The notes beneath the pieces were generated by a model. It was not told where the DNA came from and made no database searches. It saw only the letters and a list, made by a program, of their open reading frames with translations. Positions 24,689-33,957 of a stretch of DNA of 56,572 nucleotides are shown here, piece after piece (the stretch's first letter is position 1; every line of letters starts with the position of its first letter). Source of the stretch: Bacillota bacterium (lineage in GTDB: Bacteria; Bacillota; Sulfobacillia; JACIYH01); assembly GCA_014360055.1 (NCBI GenBank), contig JACIYH010000008.1, positions 1 to 56,572 on the forward strand. The letters run 5' to 3'. A program made the position numbers and the translations under genes.

Positions 24689-25957
24689 GTGCAGTTGAAG
24701 AGGATGGCCGACCTGGAGGTGCGCGGGCGCCGGGTGCTGGTGCGGGTGGATTTCAACGTGCCCCTGGCGGAGGGGAAGGTGGCGGACGACACCCGCATCC
24801 GCGCGGCCCTGCCCACCGTGCAGGAGTTGCTGGCGCGGGGGGCGGCGGTGATCCTGTGCAGCCACCTGGGGCGGCCCAAGGGTCGGTACGATGAGAAGTA
24901 CAGCCTGGCGCCGGTGCGCGATCGCCTGGAGGAATTGCTGGGCCAGCCCGTGCGCTGGGCCTCCGACTGCGTGGGGCCGGAGGCGGAACGGGCGGCCGCT
25001 GCGCTGGGGCCGGGTGAGGTGCTGCTGCTGGAGAACCTGCGTTTCCACCCCGGGGAGGAGGCGAACGACCCCGATTTCGCCCGGGCCCTGGCGCGGCTGG
25101 CGGATGCCTACGTGAACGACGCCTTCGGGGCCGCCCACCGCGCCCACGCCTCGGTGGCTCGGGTGGCGGGGCTGCTGCCCGGCGCAGCGGGGCTGCTCAT
25201 GGAGAAAGAAGTGGCCTTCCTGGGTGGTTTGCTGGAGGCTCCCCGGCGGCCTTTCCTGTGCTTGCTGGGCGGGGCCAAAGTATCGGACAAGATCGGGGTG
25301 ATCCGCAACCTGCTCCCCCGCCTGGACGTGCTCGCCCTGGGGGGCGGCATGGCCAACACCTTCCTGGCCGCCCTGGGGTGGGACCTGGGGTCCTCGCTGG
25401 TGGAAGAAGGCGGCCTTGGCCTGGCCCGCGACCTGGTGGGGGAAGCGGAGAAGGCAGGGGTGCGTGTGCTCCTTCCCGTTGACCTGGTCGTGGCCGGGGG
25501 GGCGGAGGCGGGTGCCGCCACCCGTGTGGTCACGCTTCCGGCACCGGGTGGGGTGGTGGGCCGGCGCGGAGTTACCGGGCGCGCGGATGCGGTGCCGCCG
25601 GGTGGTTCCCGCGGGGAGCAGCGGCCGCTGGTGCCGGCCGGGTGGAAGGCCCTGGACGTGGGACCGGCCACGGTGAACGCCATCCTGGAGGAGGCGGAAC
25701 GGGCGGGTACGGTGTTCTGGAACGGTCCCCTGGGGGTATTTGAGGTGGAGCCCTTCGACCGGGGGACGATGGCGGTGGCACGGGGCCTGGCCACCGTACC
25801 GGGCATGGTGGTGGTGGGTGGCGGGGATTCCGCCGCCGCCGTGGCCCGTGCGGGGGTGGCAGGGCGCCTGGCGCACGTTTCCACGGGCGGGGGGGCGTCC
25901 CTGGAATTCCTGGAAGGGAAGGAACTGCCCGGCGTGGCCGCCCTGCGTACCGGCTAG
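24689..25957 (+). CDS. pgk: Phosphoglycerate kinase (with a low-complexity insertion)
   Basis: Transfers phosphate from 1,3-bisphosphoglycerate to ADP. Family motifs are RVDFNVPL at the N terminus, SHLGRPKG, LLENLRFHPGEE, GGAKVSDKIGV and the C-terminal GGGDSAAAV. The product is 422 residues, about 25-30 longer than usual. The extra length sits between about residues 280 and 308, where a Gly/Arg/Pro-rich stretch (PGGVVGRRGVTGRADAVPPG) interrupts the normally short link before GWKALDVGP. The insertion is in frame and unlikely to destroy the active site, being on the surface of the nucleotide-binding domain (inference). GTG start at 24689; a TTG 6 nt later is possible. Confidence 0.95.
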   Translation: MQLKRMADLEVRGRRVLVRVDFNVPLAEGKVADDTRIRAALPTVQELLARGAAVILCSHLGRPKGRYDEKYSLAPVRDRLEELLGQPVRWASDCVGPEAERAAAALGPGEVLLLENLRFHPGEEANDPDFARALARLADAYVNDAFGAAHRAHASVARVAGLLPGAAGLLMEKEVAFLGGLLEAPRRPFLCLLGGAKVSDKIGVIRNLLPRLDVLALGGGMANTFLAALGWDLGSSLVEEGGLGLARDLVGEAEKAGVRVLLPVDLVVAGGAEAGAATRVVTLPAPGGVVGRRGVTGRADAVPPGGSRGEQRPLVPAGWKALDVGPATVNAILEEAERAGTVFWNGPLGVFEVEPFDRGTMAVARGLATVPGMVVVGGGDSAAAVARAGVAGRLAHVSTGGGASLEFLEGKELPGVAALRTG

Positions 25958-26033
25958 CCGGCCGGGTGGCGGCGCGGCGAGAGCGGGCGGGGTGCCCGGT
26001 GGGCACGGCGTCCCTGCACAGAGGGGGTAAGCG

Positions 26034-26803
<770 letters not shown>

Positions 26804-26804
<1 letters not shown>

Positions 26805-28339
26805 TGGGGCTCGAGCGGCGCCCCTGGGTGCTCCTCGTCCTGGACGGCTGGGGATACAGTCCCCGCCGGGAGGGGAACGCGGTGGCCCTGGCCCGCCTCC
26901 CCTTTTTCCGCCACCTGGAGGCCACCTTCCCGTGCACCCTGCTGCGGGCGGACGGTGAGTGGGTGGGGCTCATGGAGGGCCAGATGGGCAACTCCAACGT
27001 CGGGCACCTTAACCTGGGGGCGGGGCGGGTGGTGTACCAGGACCTGGTGCGTATTTTCCGGTCCATCAGGGACGGTTCGTTTTACCGCCATCCCGTGCTG
27101 CTGGAGGTGGTGCGCCGGGCACGGGAGCCGGGGCGGGCCCTGCACCTTTTAGGCCTGCTTTCCGACGGGGGGGTGCACAGTCACCAGGAACACCTGTACG
27201 CCCTGCTGGAACTTGCCCGCAGGGAAGGCGTGGAGAGGGTGTTCGTGCACGCCTTCATGGACGGGCGCGACACGCCGCCCACCAGCGGGGCGGGGTACAT
27301 GGCGGCGCTGGAGCAGAAGATGGCCTCGCTGGGAGTGGGCCGGGTGGCTACGGTGAGCGGCCGGTACTGGGCCATGGACCGCGACCGCCGGTGGGAGCGC
27401 ACGGAGAGGGCCTACCGCGCCCTGGTGGCGGGCGAAGGGGAAGCGGCCGGCTCCGGCGCGGAGGCAGTGGCCCGCGCCTACGCCCGGGGTGAGACGGACG
27501 AGTTCATCACACCCACCGTCATCCGTGCCCCGGGCAGGCCCGGCTGCATCTGCCCGGGGGATGGGGTGGTGTTCTTCAACTTCCGGGCCGACCGGGCCCG
27601 CCAGCTTTCCTGGGCGCTGGCGGCCGAGGAGTTCGAGGGTTTCTCCCGACCGGGGGGCCGGTTACCCCTCAGTTTCTGCACCTTCACCCGCTATGACGAG
27701 AAGCTCCCCGTGCCCTGCGTTTTCCCTCCCCAGGACGTGCGCAACACGCTGGGGGAGGTGTGGTCGCAGCACGGGCTGAGGCAACTGCGCATCGCCGAGA
27801 CGGAGAAGTACGCCCACGTCACCTACTTCTTCAGCGGGGGCCGCGAGGAACCGTTTCCCGGCGAGGAGAGGCGGCTGATACCGTCCCCGAAGGTGGCCAC
27901 GTACGACCGGAAGCCGGAGATGAGCGCGCCGGAGGTGACGGCGGCCGTGTTAGGGGAGATCGAGCGGGACGTCCACGACTGCATCGTGCTCAACTACGCC
28001 AACCCCGACATGGTGGGCCACACCGGGGTGCTGGAGGCGGCGGTGCGCGCACTGGAGGCCGTAGACGGCTGCCTGGCCCGGGTGGTGCCGGCGGTGCTCG
28101 GGCGCGGGGGAGTGGTGATGGTGCTGGGGGACCACGGCAACGTGGAGCAGATGCTCGATGAGGAAGGCGGTCCCCACACCGCCCACACCTCCAACCCGGT
28201 GCCCTTCATCCTGGTCGACGAGCATTCCCGCGGCGTCCGGCTGCGCACGGGGGGACTGGCCGACGTGGCGCCCACGCTCCTCCTCATGCAGGGGCTGCCC
28301 GTGCCGCCGGAAATGGAGGGCCAGTCGCTGCTGGCCTGA
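26804..28339 (+). CDS. gpmI: 2,3-bisphosphoglycerate-independent phosphoglycerate mutase
   Basis: Interconverts 3- and 2-phosphoglycerate through a phosphoserine intermediate, using two manganese ions. The 511-residue alkaline-phosphatase-fold enzyme starts [11 protein letters not shown] with the metal-binding Asp, carries catalytic Ser64 in MGNSNVGH, and later [33 protein letters not shown] and GDHGNVE, all conserved. Length is normal. The ATG overlaps the tpiA stop. This Mn-dependent form is the usual one in spore-forming Firmicutes, where its pH and Mn sensitivity matters for 3-phosphoglycerate storage in spores (family knowledge). Confidence 0.97.
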
Positions 28340-29689
<1,350 letters not shown>

Positions 29690-29823
29690 GCCGCACGCCC
29701 GCCAGTGCGGGGGGCCCGGCCGGTCCCCGCTGACGGGGGCCTGGCCCGCGCATCGCTAACGCGCGGCCAGCCGAAACCCCCCAGCGGGTTCCGGCGGGTG
29801 CCTCGCCGTCGCAGGGGCGAGTG

Positions 29824-29832
29824 TGGTACAAT
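29824..29832 (+). promoter_or_regulatory. Extended -10 promoter element before secG
   Basis: TGGTACAAT is an extended -10 (TGn followed by TACAAT) placed 22 nt before the secG start. No good -35 is present at the expected distance, which is tolerated with an extended -10. A separate start for secG is therefore plausible in addition to read-through from eno. Confidence 0.45.
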
Positions 29833-29853
29833 CAGGCCGCTGGAGGTGATACC

Positions 29854-30084
29854 GTGCTGGCCAGCGTGGTGCTGGGACTGCATATTGTGTTCTGCCTTGG
29901 CCTGATCGCCACCGTACTGCTTCAGTCCGGGCGCAGCGCGGGGCTGTCGGGGGCCATAGCGGGCGGGGCGGAGCAACTCTTCGGCAAGAAGAAGGGCCTC
30001 GATGACCTGCTCGCCAGGGTTTCCACGTTCTTCGCCGCCGCCTTCATGATCACGTCTCTCATCCTGACCGTGTTCCACGGTTGA
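29854..30084 (+). CDS. secG: Preprotein translocase subunit SecG
   Basis: A 76-residue membrane protein with two hydrophobic helices (about residues 1-23 and 50-72). Between them is the conserved loop VLLQSGRSAGLSGAIAGGAEQLFGKKKG, the SecG signature. SecG joins SecY and SecE in the protein-export channel and stimulates SecA-driven transport. The GTG at 29854 is preferred to the frame's first start because CTGGAGGTGAT lies just upstream. The gene order eno-secG-(RNase R region)-smpB is common in Firmicutes; here RNase R is missing and an HD-domain gene takes its place. Confidence 0.93.
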   Translation: MLASVVLGLHIVFCLGLIATVLLQSGRSAGLSGAIAGGAEQLFGKKKGLDDLLARVSTFFAAAFMITSLILTVFHG

Positions 30085-30166
30085 GGAAGTGTAACGGGCG
30101 GCTCTCGGCACCGGTGGCTCCGCGGCCGGACCACGCCCTCAAGAAAGCAAATGGGGAGGCATTAGA

Positions 30167-30718
30167 TTGGACAGGGCACAGGCAGCAGCCCTCATGCGTC
30201 GCCATCTGCTCAACAAGAACATGCGCAAGCACAGCCTGGCCGTGGAAGCGGTGATGCGCGCGCTGGCGCGCCGCCTCGGCCAGGACGAGGAGAAGTGGGG
30301 GCTGGCCGGCATCCTCCACGACATCGATTACGAAGAGACCCGGGACGACCCCGGGCGCCACAGCATGGTGGGGGCGGACATGCTTCTGGAGATGGGCCTG
30401 CCCTCCGACGTGGTGGACGCCGTGCGCGCCCACAACGACGCCCACGGCCTGCCCCGGGACGGCCTCATGAGCAAGGCACTGTATGCCTGCGATCCCCTCA
30501 CGGGGCTCATCGTGGCCGCCGCCCTCATTCACCCTGACAAGAAGCTGGCGGCCATCGATACCGGGTTCGTGCTCAACCGCTTCGGTGAGAAGGCTTTCGC
30601 CCGCGGCGCCAGCCGGGACCAGATCCGAACCTGCTCGGAACTGGGGCTGGAGCTGGAGGAGTTCGTGACCATCGGGCTGCAGGCCATGCAGGCCATTGCC
30701 CCGGAACTGGGCCTGTGA
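30167..30718 (+). CDS. HD-domain (HDIG-type) phosphohydrolase family protein
   Basis: A 183-residue protein of the HD superfamily. Metal-binding residues are His22 region (RKHSLAVE), the His51-Asp52 pair in ILHDIDYE, a later HSMVG and the C-terminal-side Asp in YACDPLTGLI. Many such stand-alone HDIG proteins are annotated as metal-dependent phosphohydrolases or hydrolases of unknown substrate. The TTG start at 30167 follows TGGGGAGG. It lies between secG and smpB, where rnr is usually found. Substrate cannot be inferred. Confidence 0.8.
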   Translation: MDRAQAAALMRRHLLNKNMRKHSLAVEAVMRALARRLGQDEEKWGLAGILHDIDYEETRDDPGRHSMVGADMLLEMGLPSDVVDAVRAHNDAHGLPRDGLMSKALYACDPLTGLIVAAALIHPDKKLAAIDTGFVLNRFGEKAFARGASRDQIRTCSELGLELEEFVTIGLQAMQAIAPELGL

Positions 30719-30804
30719 CCGCGGTCGGCCGGTAACCGGGGGCAGCCCCAGGGAGAGGCCGGCCCGCAGCCGGGGGCAGCCGGGGCGAGGGGGTAGATGA
30801 TACG

Positions 30805-31275
30805 GTGCCCGCGCGGCCGGAGGATGTCAGGGTGGTAACCGAGAACAGGCGGGCCCGCCACGACTACCACATCGAAGACACGGTGGAGGCGGGCCTGTGC
30901 CTGCTGGGCTCCGAGGTCAAGTCCCTTCGGCAGGGCGCGGTGAGCCTTCAGGACAGCTACGCGGAGATCAGGCAGGGAGAGGCGTTCCTGGTCAACGCTC
31001 ACATCGCCCCATATCGGGCCGCCGCCTTTTTCGGCCATCACGATCCCAAGAGGCCGCGGAAGCTGCTCCTCCACCGCACCGAGATCCGCCGGCTGGAAGC
31101 GCGCGTCAGGCAGCGCGGCTACACCCTGGTACCCCTGCGCATTTACTTCCGCGGGGGCCGGGCCAAAGTGGAGATCGGCCTGGCTCGGGGCAAGCGCCTT
31201 TATGACCGCCGACGCGAGATAGCCGAGCGCGATGCCCGCCGCGAAGCGCAACGCGAACTCTCGCGCACGTCCTGA
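30805..31275 (+). CDS. smpB: SsrA-binding protein SmpB
   Basis: Binds tmRNA and places it in the A site of stalled ribosomes. The 156-residue product has the family core: ENRRARHDYHIEDTVEAGL, LLGSEVKSLRQGAVSLQDSYAEI, NAHIAPY, RKLLLHRTEI and VPLRIYF followed by KVEIGLARGKRLYDRR. The basic C-terminal tail (RREIAERDARREAQRE) that enters the mRNA channel is intact. GTG start at 30805, with GAGGGGGTAG about 10 nt upstream. Its RNA partner ssrA begins 100 nt downstream on the same strand. Confidence 0.96.
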   Translation: MPARPEDVRVVTENRRARHDYHIEDTVEAGLCLLGSEVKSLRQGAVSLQDSYAEIRQGEAFLVNAHIAPYRAAAFFGHHDPKRPRKLLLHRTEIRRLEARVRQRGYTLVPLRIYFRGGRAKVEIGLARGKRLYDRRREIAERDARREAQRELSRTS

Positions 31276-31327
31276 CCGGCCTGGCTCAGGACGCTTTTCG
31301 GCGAGCGACAGTGCCACGTGCTTCCGG

Positions 31328-31356
31328 TTGCGTGCTGGCACCCGGGATGGTAAAAT
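31328..31356 (+). promoter_or_regulatory. Promoter of ssrA
   Basis: TTGCGT (31328-31333), 17-bp spacer, TAAAAT (31351-31356), preceded by TGG to give an extended -10. Transcription would start near 31363, about 13 nt before the mature tmRNA 5' end. Confidence 0.75.
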
Positions 31357-31375
31357 ACTGACAGCCACAGGATTT

Positions 31376-31723
31376 GGGGGTGAGCTAGGTTCGACGCAGG
31401 TAGTGCGGGTGAGAGCAGCGAGCCGAGGTCCCGTGGCCTCGTTAAACTGCGGGAAGAGCAAACTGCCAACGAGAATCTCGCTCTAGCGGCCTAACGGCCA
31501 CTACGCCCGGCGGGTCCAGCCTGCGGGACCTACCGGGTGCCGACCAGCAGGATAGCGGCCGGGCCTTCCCCCTGGAGGCTCGGGGCGCGAAAACAACCAG
31601 GGTAGCCGCAGCGGATCCCGCCCGTGGGAGCCGGTCGCGGCGAACGGAAAACGCGGGCTACGCTCGTAGAGACTGGCACCTGTTCACCTGCGGACCCGGG
31701 TGCAACTCCCGGCACCTCCACCA
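31376..31723 (+). ncRNA. ssrA: Transfer-messenger RNA (tmRNA)
   Basis: One-piece tmRNA of 348 nt. The 5' GGGGGTG pairs with CACCTCC near the 3' end to form the tRNA-like acceptor, with CCA encoded at 31721-31723, and the T arm is CCGGG-TGCAACT-CCCGG. The 5' part contains the conserved GGTTCGAC. A tag frame ends GCC AAC GAG AAT CTC GCT CTA GCG GCC TAA, giving ...ANENLALAA before the stop at 31492-31494; the resume codon was not pinned down. Directly follows smpB and its own promoter. It rescues stalled ribosomes and marks the products for proteolysis, for which ClpC in this window is one possible partner. Confidence 0.95.
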
Positions 31724-32658
31724 GCTTTTGTGATCGGATACGGCGTGACTACCGCGGCGGTGCGCGAGGGCGCGTCGAAGAGGACGACCTGCCCCAGGGC
31801 GCCGGCCAGGGCGGGCAGGGGGGCCACGGACATGTTGTCCTTCACCATAGGTGGAGGGTCAGCGGCCAGTTCGCTCCCTTCTACCACCACGCGTACCCGC
31901 GGGGGCGGGGGAGGGGGGAGCGCCAGGAGGGGCCGCCGCTGCAGGAAGACGTAGGCGGTGCGGGTGGCGCCGTCCCACTCCACGCGGCGGCCCAGGGCGG
32001 TGGCGAGGGCACGCACGGGGGCCCACAGGGTACCGTCCAGCAGCCACCCCCTGATGGTCGGCGCTCCGTTGCCCACCACGATGCGCACCGTGTCCGGGTC
32101 CCCCTCGGGGGGCTGGAAGGGGGCCTCGCCGTCCAGGCCGTGCAGGCGCCAGGTGACCTGCCAGCGCAGCCAGGGGAGCGCAGCGGTGAGGAATCGCCCC
32201 GGGCACGAGGTGGGATTGAGGGCAGAATGAGGCACGATAGCATCGGGGTCGATATCCCAGGCGAAGCACAGCCAGGCCAGCAGGATGGCCAGGCTGCGCA
32301 ACTGCTCCCGTGAGGGCTGCTCGCTCTCGTAGTCCCCGAGCACGGCCACGCCGATGCTGTCCTGGTTGTGGCCGCGGCTGTGGGCTCCCACGTTCAGGGA
32401 ACCGTCGGCCCCGGTTTCCCGGCCCCAGTAAACGTCCTGCCCGTTTACATAGGGGGGGCGGTCGAGCAGGAAATGGTAACCGATGTCAGCGAACCCCTTC
32501 TGCAGGTGATAGTCCTGGATGGTGCGGATTTCCCGGGAGGGCGCCGCGGGAGCGGAGACGGTGTGATGGAGCACTATCGTGCGCGGCTGCGACAGCGGAG
32601 AGAGTTTGCCGGTGGGGGGTCGGGCTCCCCAGGAAACGCGGCTCCAGATGAAAGGCAT
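31684..32658 (-). CDS. N-acetylmuramoyl-L-alanine amidase (Amidase_2/PGRP) with copper-amine-oxidase-like repeats
   Basis: A 324-residue cell-wall hydrolase. The N-terminal Amidase_2 domain has SWGARPPTG, a zinc His in VLHHT (31-32), IGYHFLLD, VGAHSRGHNQDSIGVAVLGDY and the later zinc site PHSALNPTSCPG. After about residue 190 are two copies of the stalk domain found as copper amine oxidase N-like repeats (APVRALATALGRRVEWDGATRTAYV and a degenerate second one). No signal peptide is evident from ATG 32658; TTG 32682, with GAGGCGAG upstream, is an alternative start. The last 12 codons and stop lie antisense to the 3' end of tmRNA (31684-31723), an unusual overlap. Role in spore or cell-wall turnover is inferred. 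Confidence 0.82.
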   Translation of the reverse strand: MPFIWSRVSWGARPPTGKLSPLSQPRTIVLHHTVSAPAAPSREIRTIQDYHLQKGFADIGYHFLLDRPPYVNGQDVYWGRETGADGSLNVGAHSRGHNQDSIGVAVLGDYESEQPSREQLRSLAILLAWLCFAWDIDPDAIVPHSALNPTSCPGRFLTAALPWLRWQVTWRLHGLDGEAPFQPPEGDPDTVRIVVGNGAPTIRGWLLDGTLWAPVRALATALGRRVEWDGATRTAYVFLQRRPLLALPPPPPPRVRVVVEGSELAADPPPMVKDNMSVAPLPALAGALGQVVLFDAPSRTAAVVTPYPITKAGGGAGSCTRVRR

Positions 32659-32800
32659 TGCCTGAGGGAAGTAGCGGGACAAGGTGATAGCTCGCCTCGT
32701 GCCCCAGTATATGCAGCAGCGCCGAGCGCCTGCGGCGAAGACGCAGGGCTGGCCGTTTGAGGGACGGGCTTGACGAATAGAGATAGGGGAGGGGTGGGTA

Positions 32801-33952
32801 TTGCTGAGCCGACGACAGGTCAATGCACTGCGGGAGTTCGAACCCGGCCAGGACGTGGTGGTCAGCTTCTACCTGGATGTGTCTGCCGACAGGTACCCGC
32901 GGCGCGAGTATCAGGTGAAAGCTCGTACCCTGATCAAGGAAGCGCGGGATGCCCTGGATCCCGGGCTGTCGCGGGAGGTCAGGCGGGCCGCCGAGGGGGA
33001 CCTCGACCGCATCGAGCAGTTCGTGGCCCTTGGGTTCCAGCGCGAAGGGGGTACACGCGGGCTGTCGGTGTTCGCCTGTGAGCCGCGGGGACTGTGGCAG
33101 GCTTATCCTTTGCCGGGCCCGGTTCCCGACCTGGTGGTCCCGGCCGCCACACCCTACCTGCGACCCCTGTGGCTGCAGTTGTATGATTACCCCCGCTTCG
33201 GGGTGGTCCTGCTGGAGCGGGCCGGGGCGCGCTTCCTGGAAGTGGCGGGCGGGCAGGTGCGGGAACTGGAGACCGCCACCTCCGACGTCCCTTCCCGGGT
33301 GCGCCGGTCGGGCTGGGCCGGGTTGAAGGGGCGGCGGATCCAGCGGCACATAGACGACCACGTGCAGCGCCACGTCAAAGATGCGGCCACCCGCGCGGTG
33401 GCCCTGGCCGGGGAACAGGACTGGGACTACCTGGTGCTGGGAGGTAGTGCCGAGCTTTCCGGGCAGTTCGTGGAGTCCGTGGTCGCACCCTGGCGCGAGC
33501 GAGTCCTGGGCGTGCTGCCCCTGCCTGCCACGGCCCGACCCGCCGAGGTGCAGGAGGCGGTGAACCGCTTACACGCCGAAGTTTCCCGCACCCGTGGCCG
33601 CAGGGCGCTGGACGAACTGCTGGCGGCGGTAAGGGCTGGAGGCCAGGTGGTGACCGGGCTGCCGGGCACCCTGCGCGCAGTGCGGGAAGGTGCCGCCACC
33701 ACCGTGGTGGTGGACGCCGGTTTCAGCGCTTTGGGCTTCCGCTGCCCCGCCTGTGGCCACCTGGACCTGCAGGCGGGGTCCTGCCCGCGCTGCGCGCGTC
33801 CCCTGGTGGAGGAGCCCGACCTGGTCACGGAACTGGTGGAACTGGCGCTGGAACGTGGTTGCCAGGTGGAGAGGGTGCGTGAGGCTCCCCGGTTGGACCA
33901 GCTTCGGGGTGTGGGGGCTATGCTGCGCTACCTCCCCGCTCCCGGACCCTGA
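32801..33952 (+). CDS. Bacterial eRF1-like protein (baeRF/Vms1-like) with C-terminal zinc ribbon
   Basis: A 383-residue protein resembling bacterial relatives of archaeo-eukaryotic release factor 1: an N-terminal segment with VVSFYLDVSADRYPRREYQ, a central sensor-like RNase H-fold domain with GVVLLERAGARFLEV (about residues 140-160), GLKGRRIQRHIDDHVQRHVKDAA, then LVLGGSAEL, and a C-terminal L7Ae-like part with Cys315-Cys318 and Cys328-Cys331 forming a zinc ribbon. Such proteins are proposed to act on peptidyl-tRNA at stalled or split ribosomes (published comparative genomics of the family); that is not proven for this one. The TTG start follows GGGGAGGGGTGGG. It lies 1 kb from smpB-ssrA. Confidence 0.7.
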   Translation: MLSRRQVNALREFEPGQDVVVSFYLDVSADRYPRREYQVKARTLIKEARDALDPGLSREVRRAAEGDLDRIEQFVALGFQREGGTRGLSVFACEPRGLWQAYPLPGPVPDLVVPAATPYLRPLWLQLYDYPRFGVVLLERAGARFLEVAGGQVRELETATSDVPSRVRRSGWAGLKGRRIQRHIDDHVQRHVKDAATRAVALAGEQDWDYLVLGGSAELSGQFVESVVAPWRERVLGVLPLPATARPAEVQEAVNRLHAEVSRTRGRRALDELLAAVRAGGQVVTGLPGTLRAVREGAATTVVVDAGFSALGFRCPACGHLDLQAGSCPRCARPLVEEPDLVTELVELALERGCQVERVREAPRLDQLRGVGAMLRYLPAPGP

Positions 33953-33957
33953 ATCGC

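Noticed and set aside
31232-31486. Plus-strand frame through the 5' half of tmRNA
   Set aside because: It overlaps the ssrA promoter and RNA; the tag frame is different.
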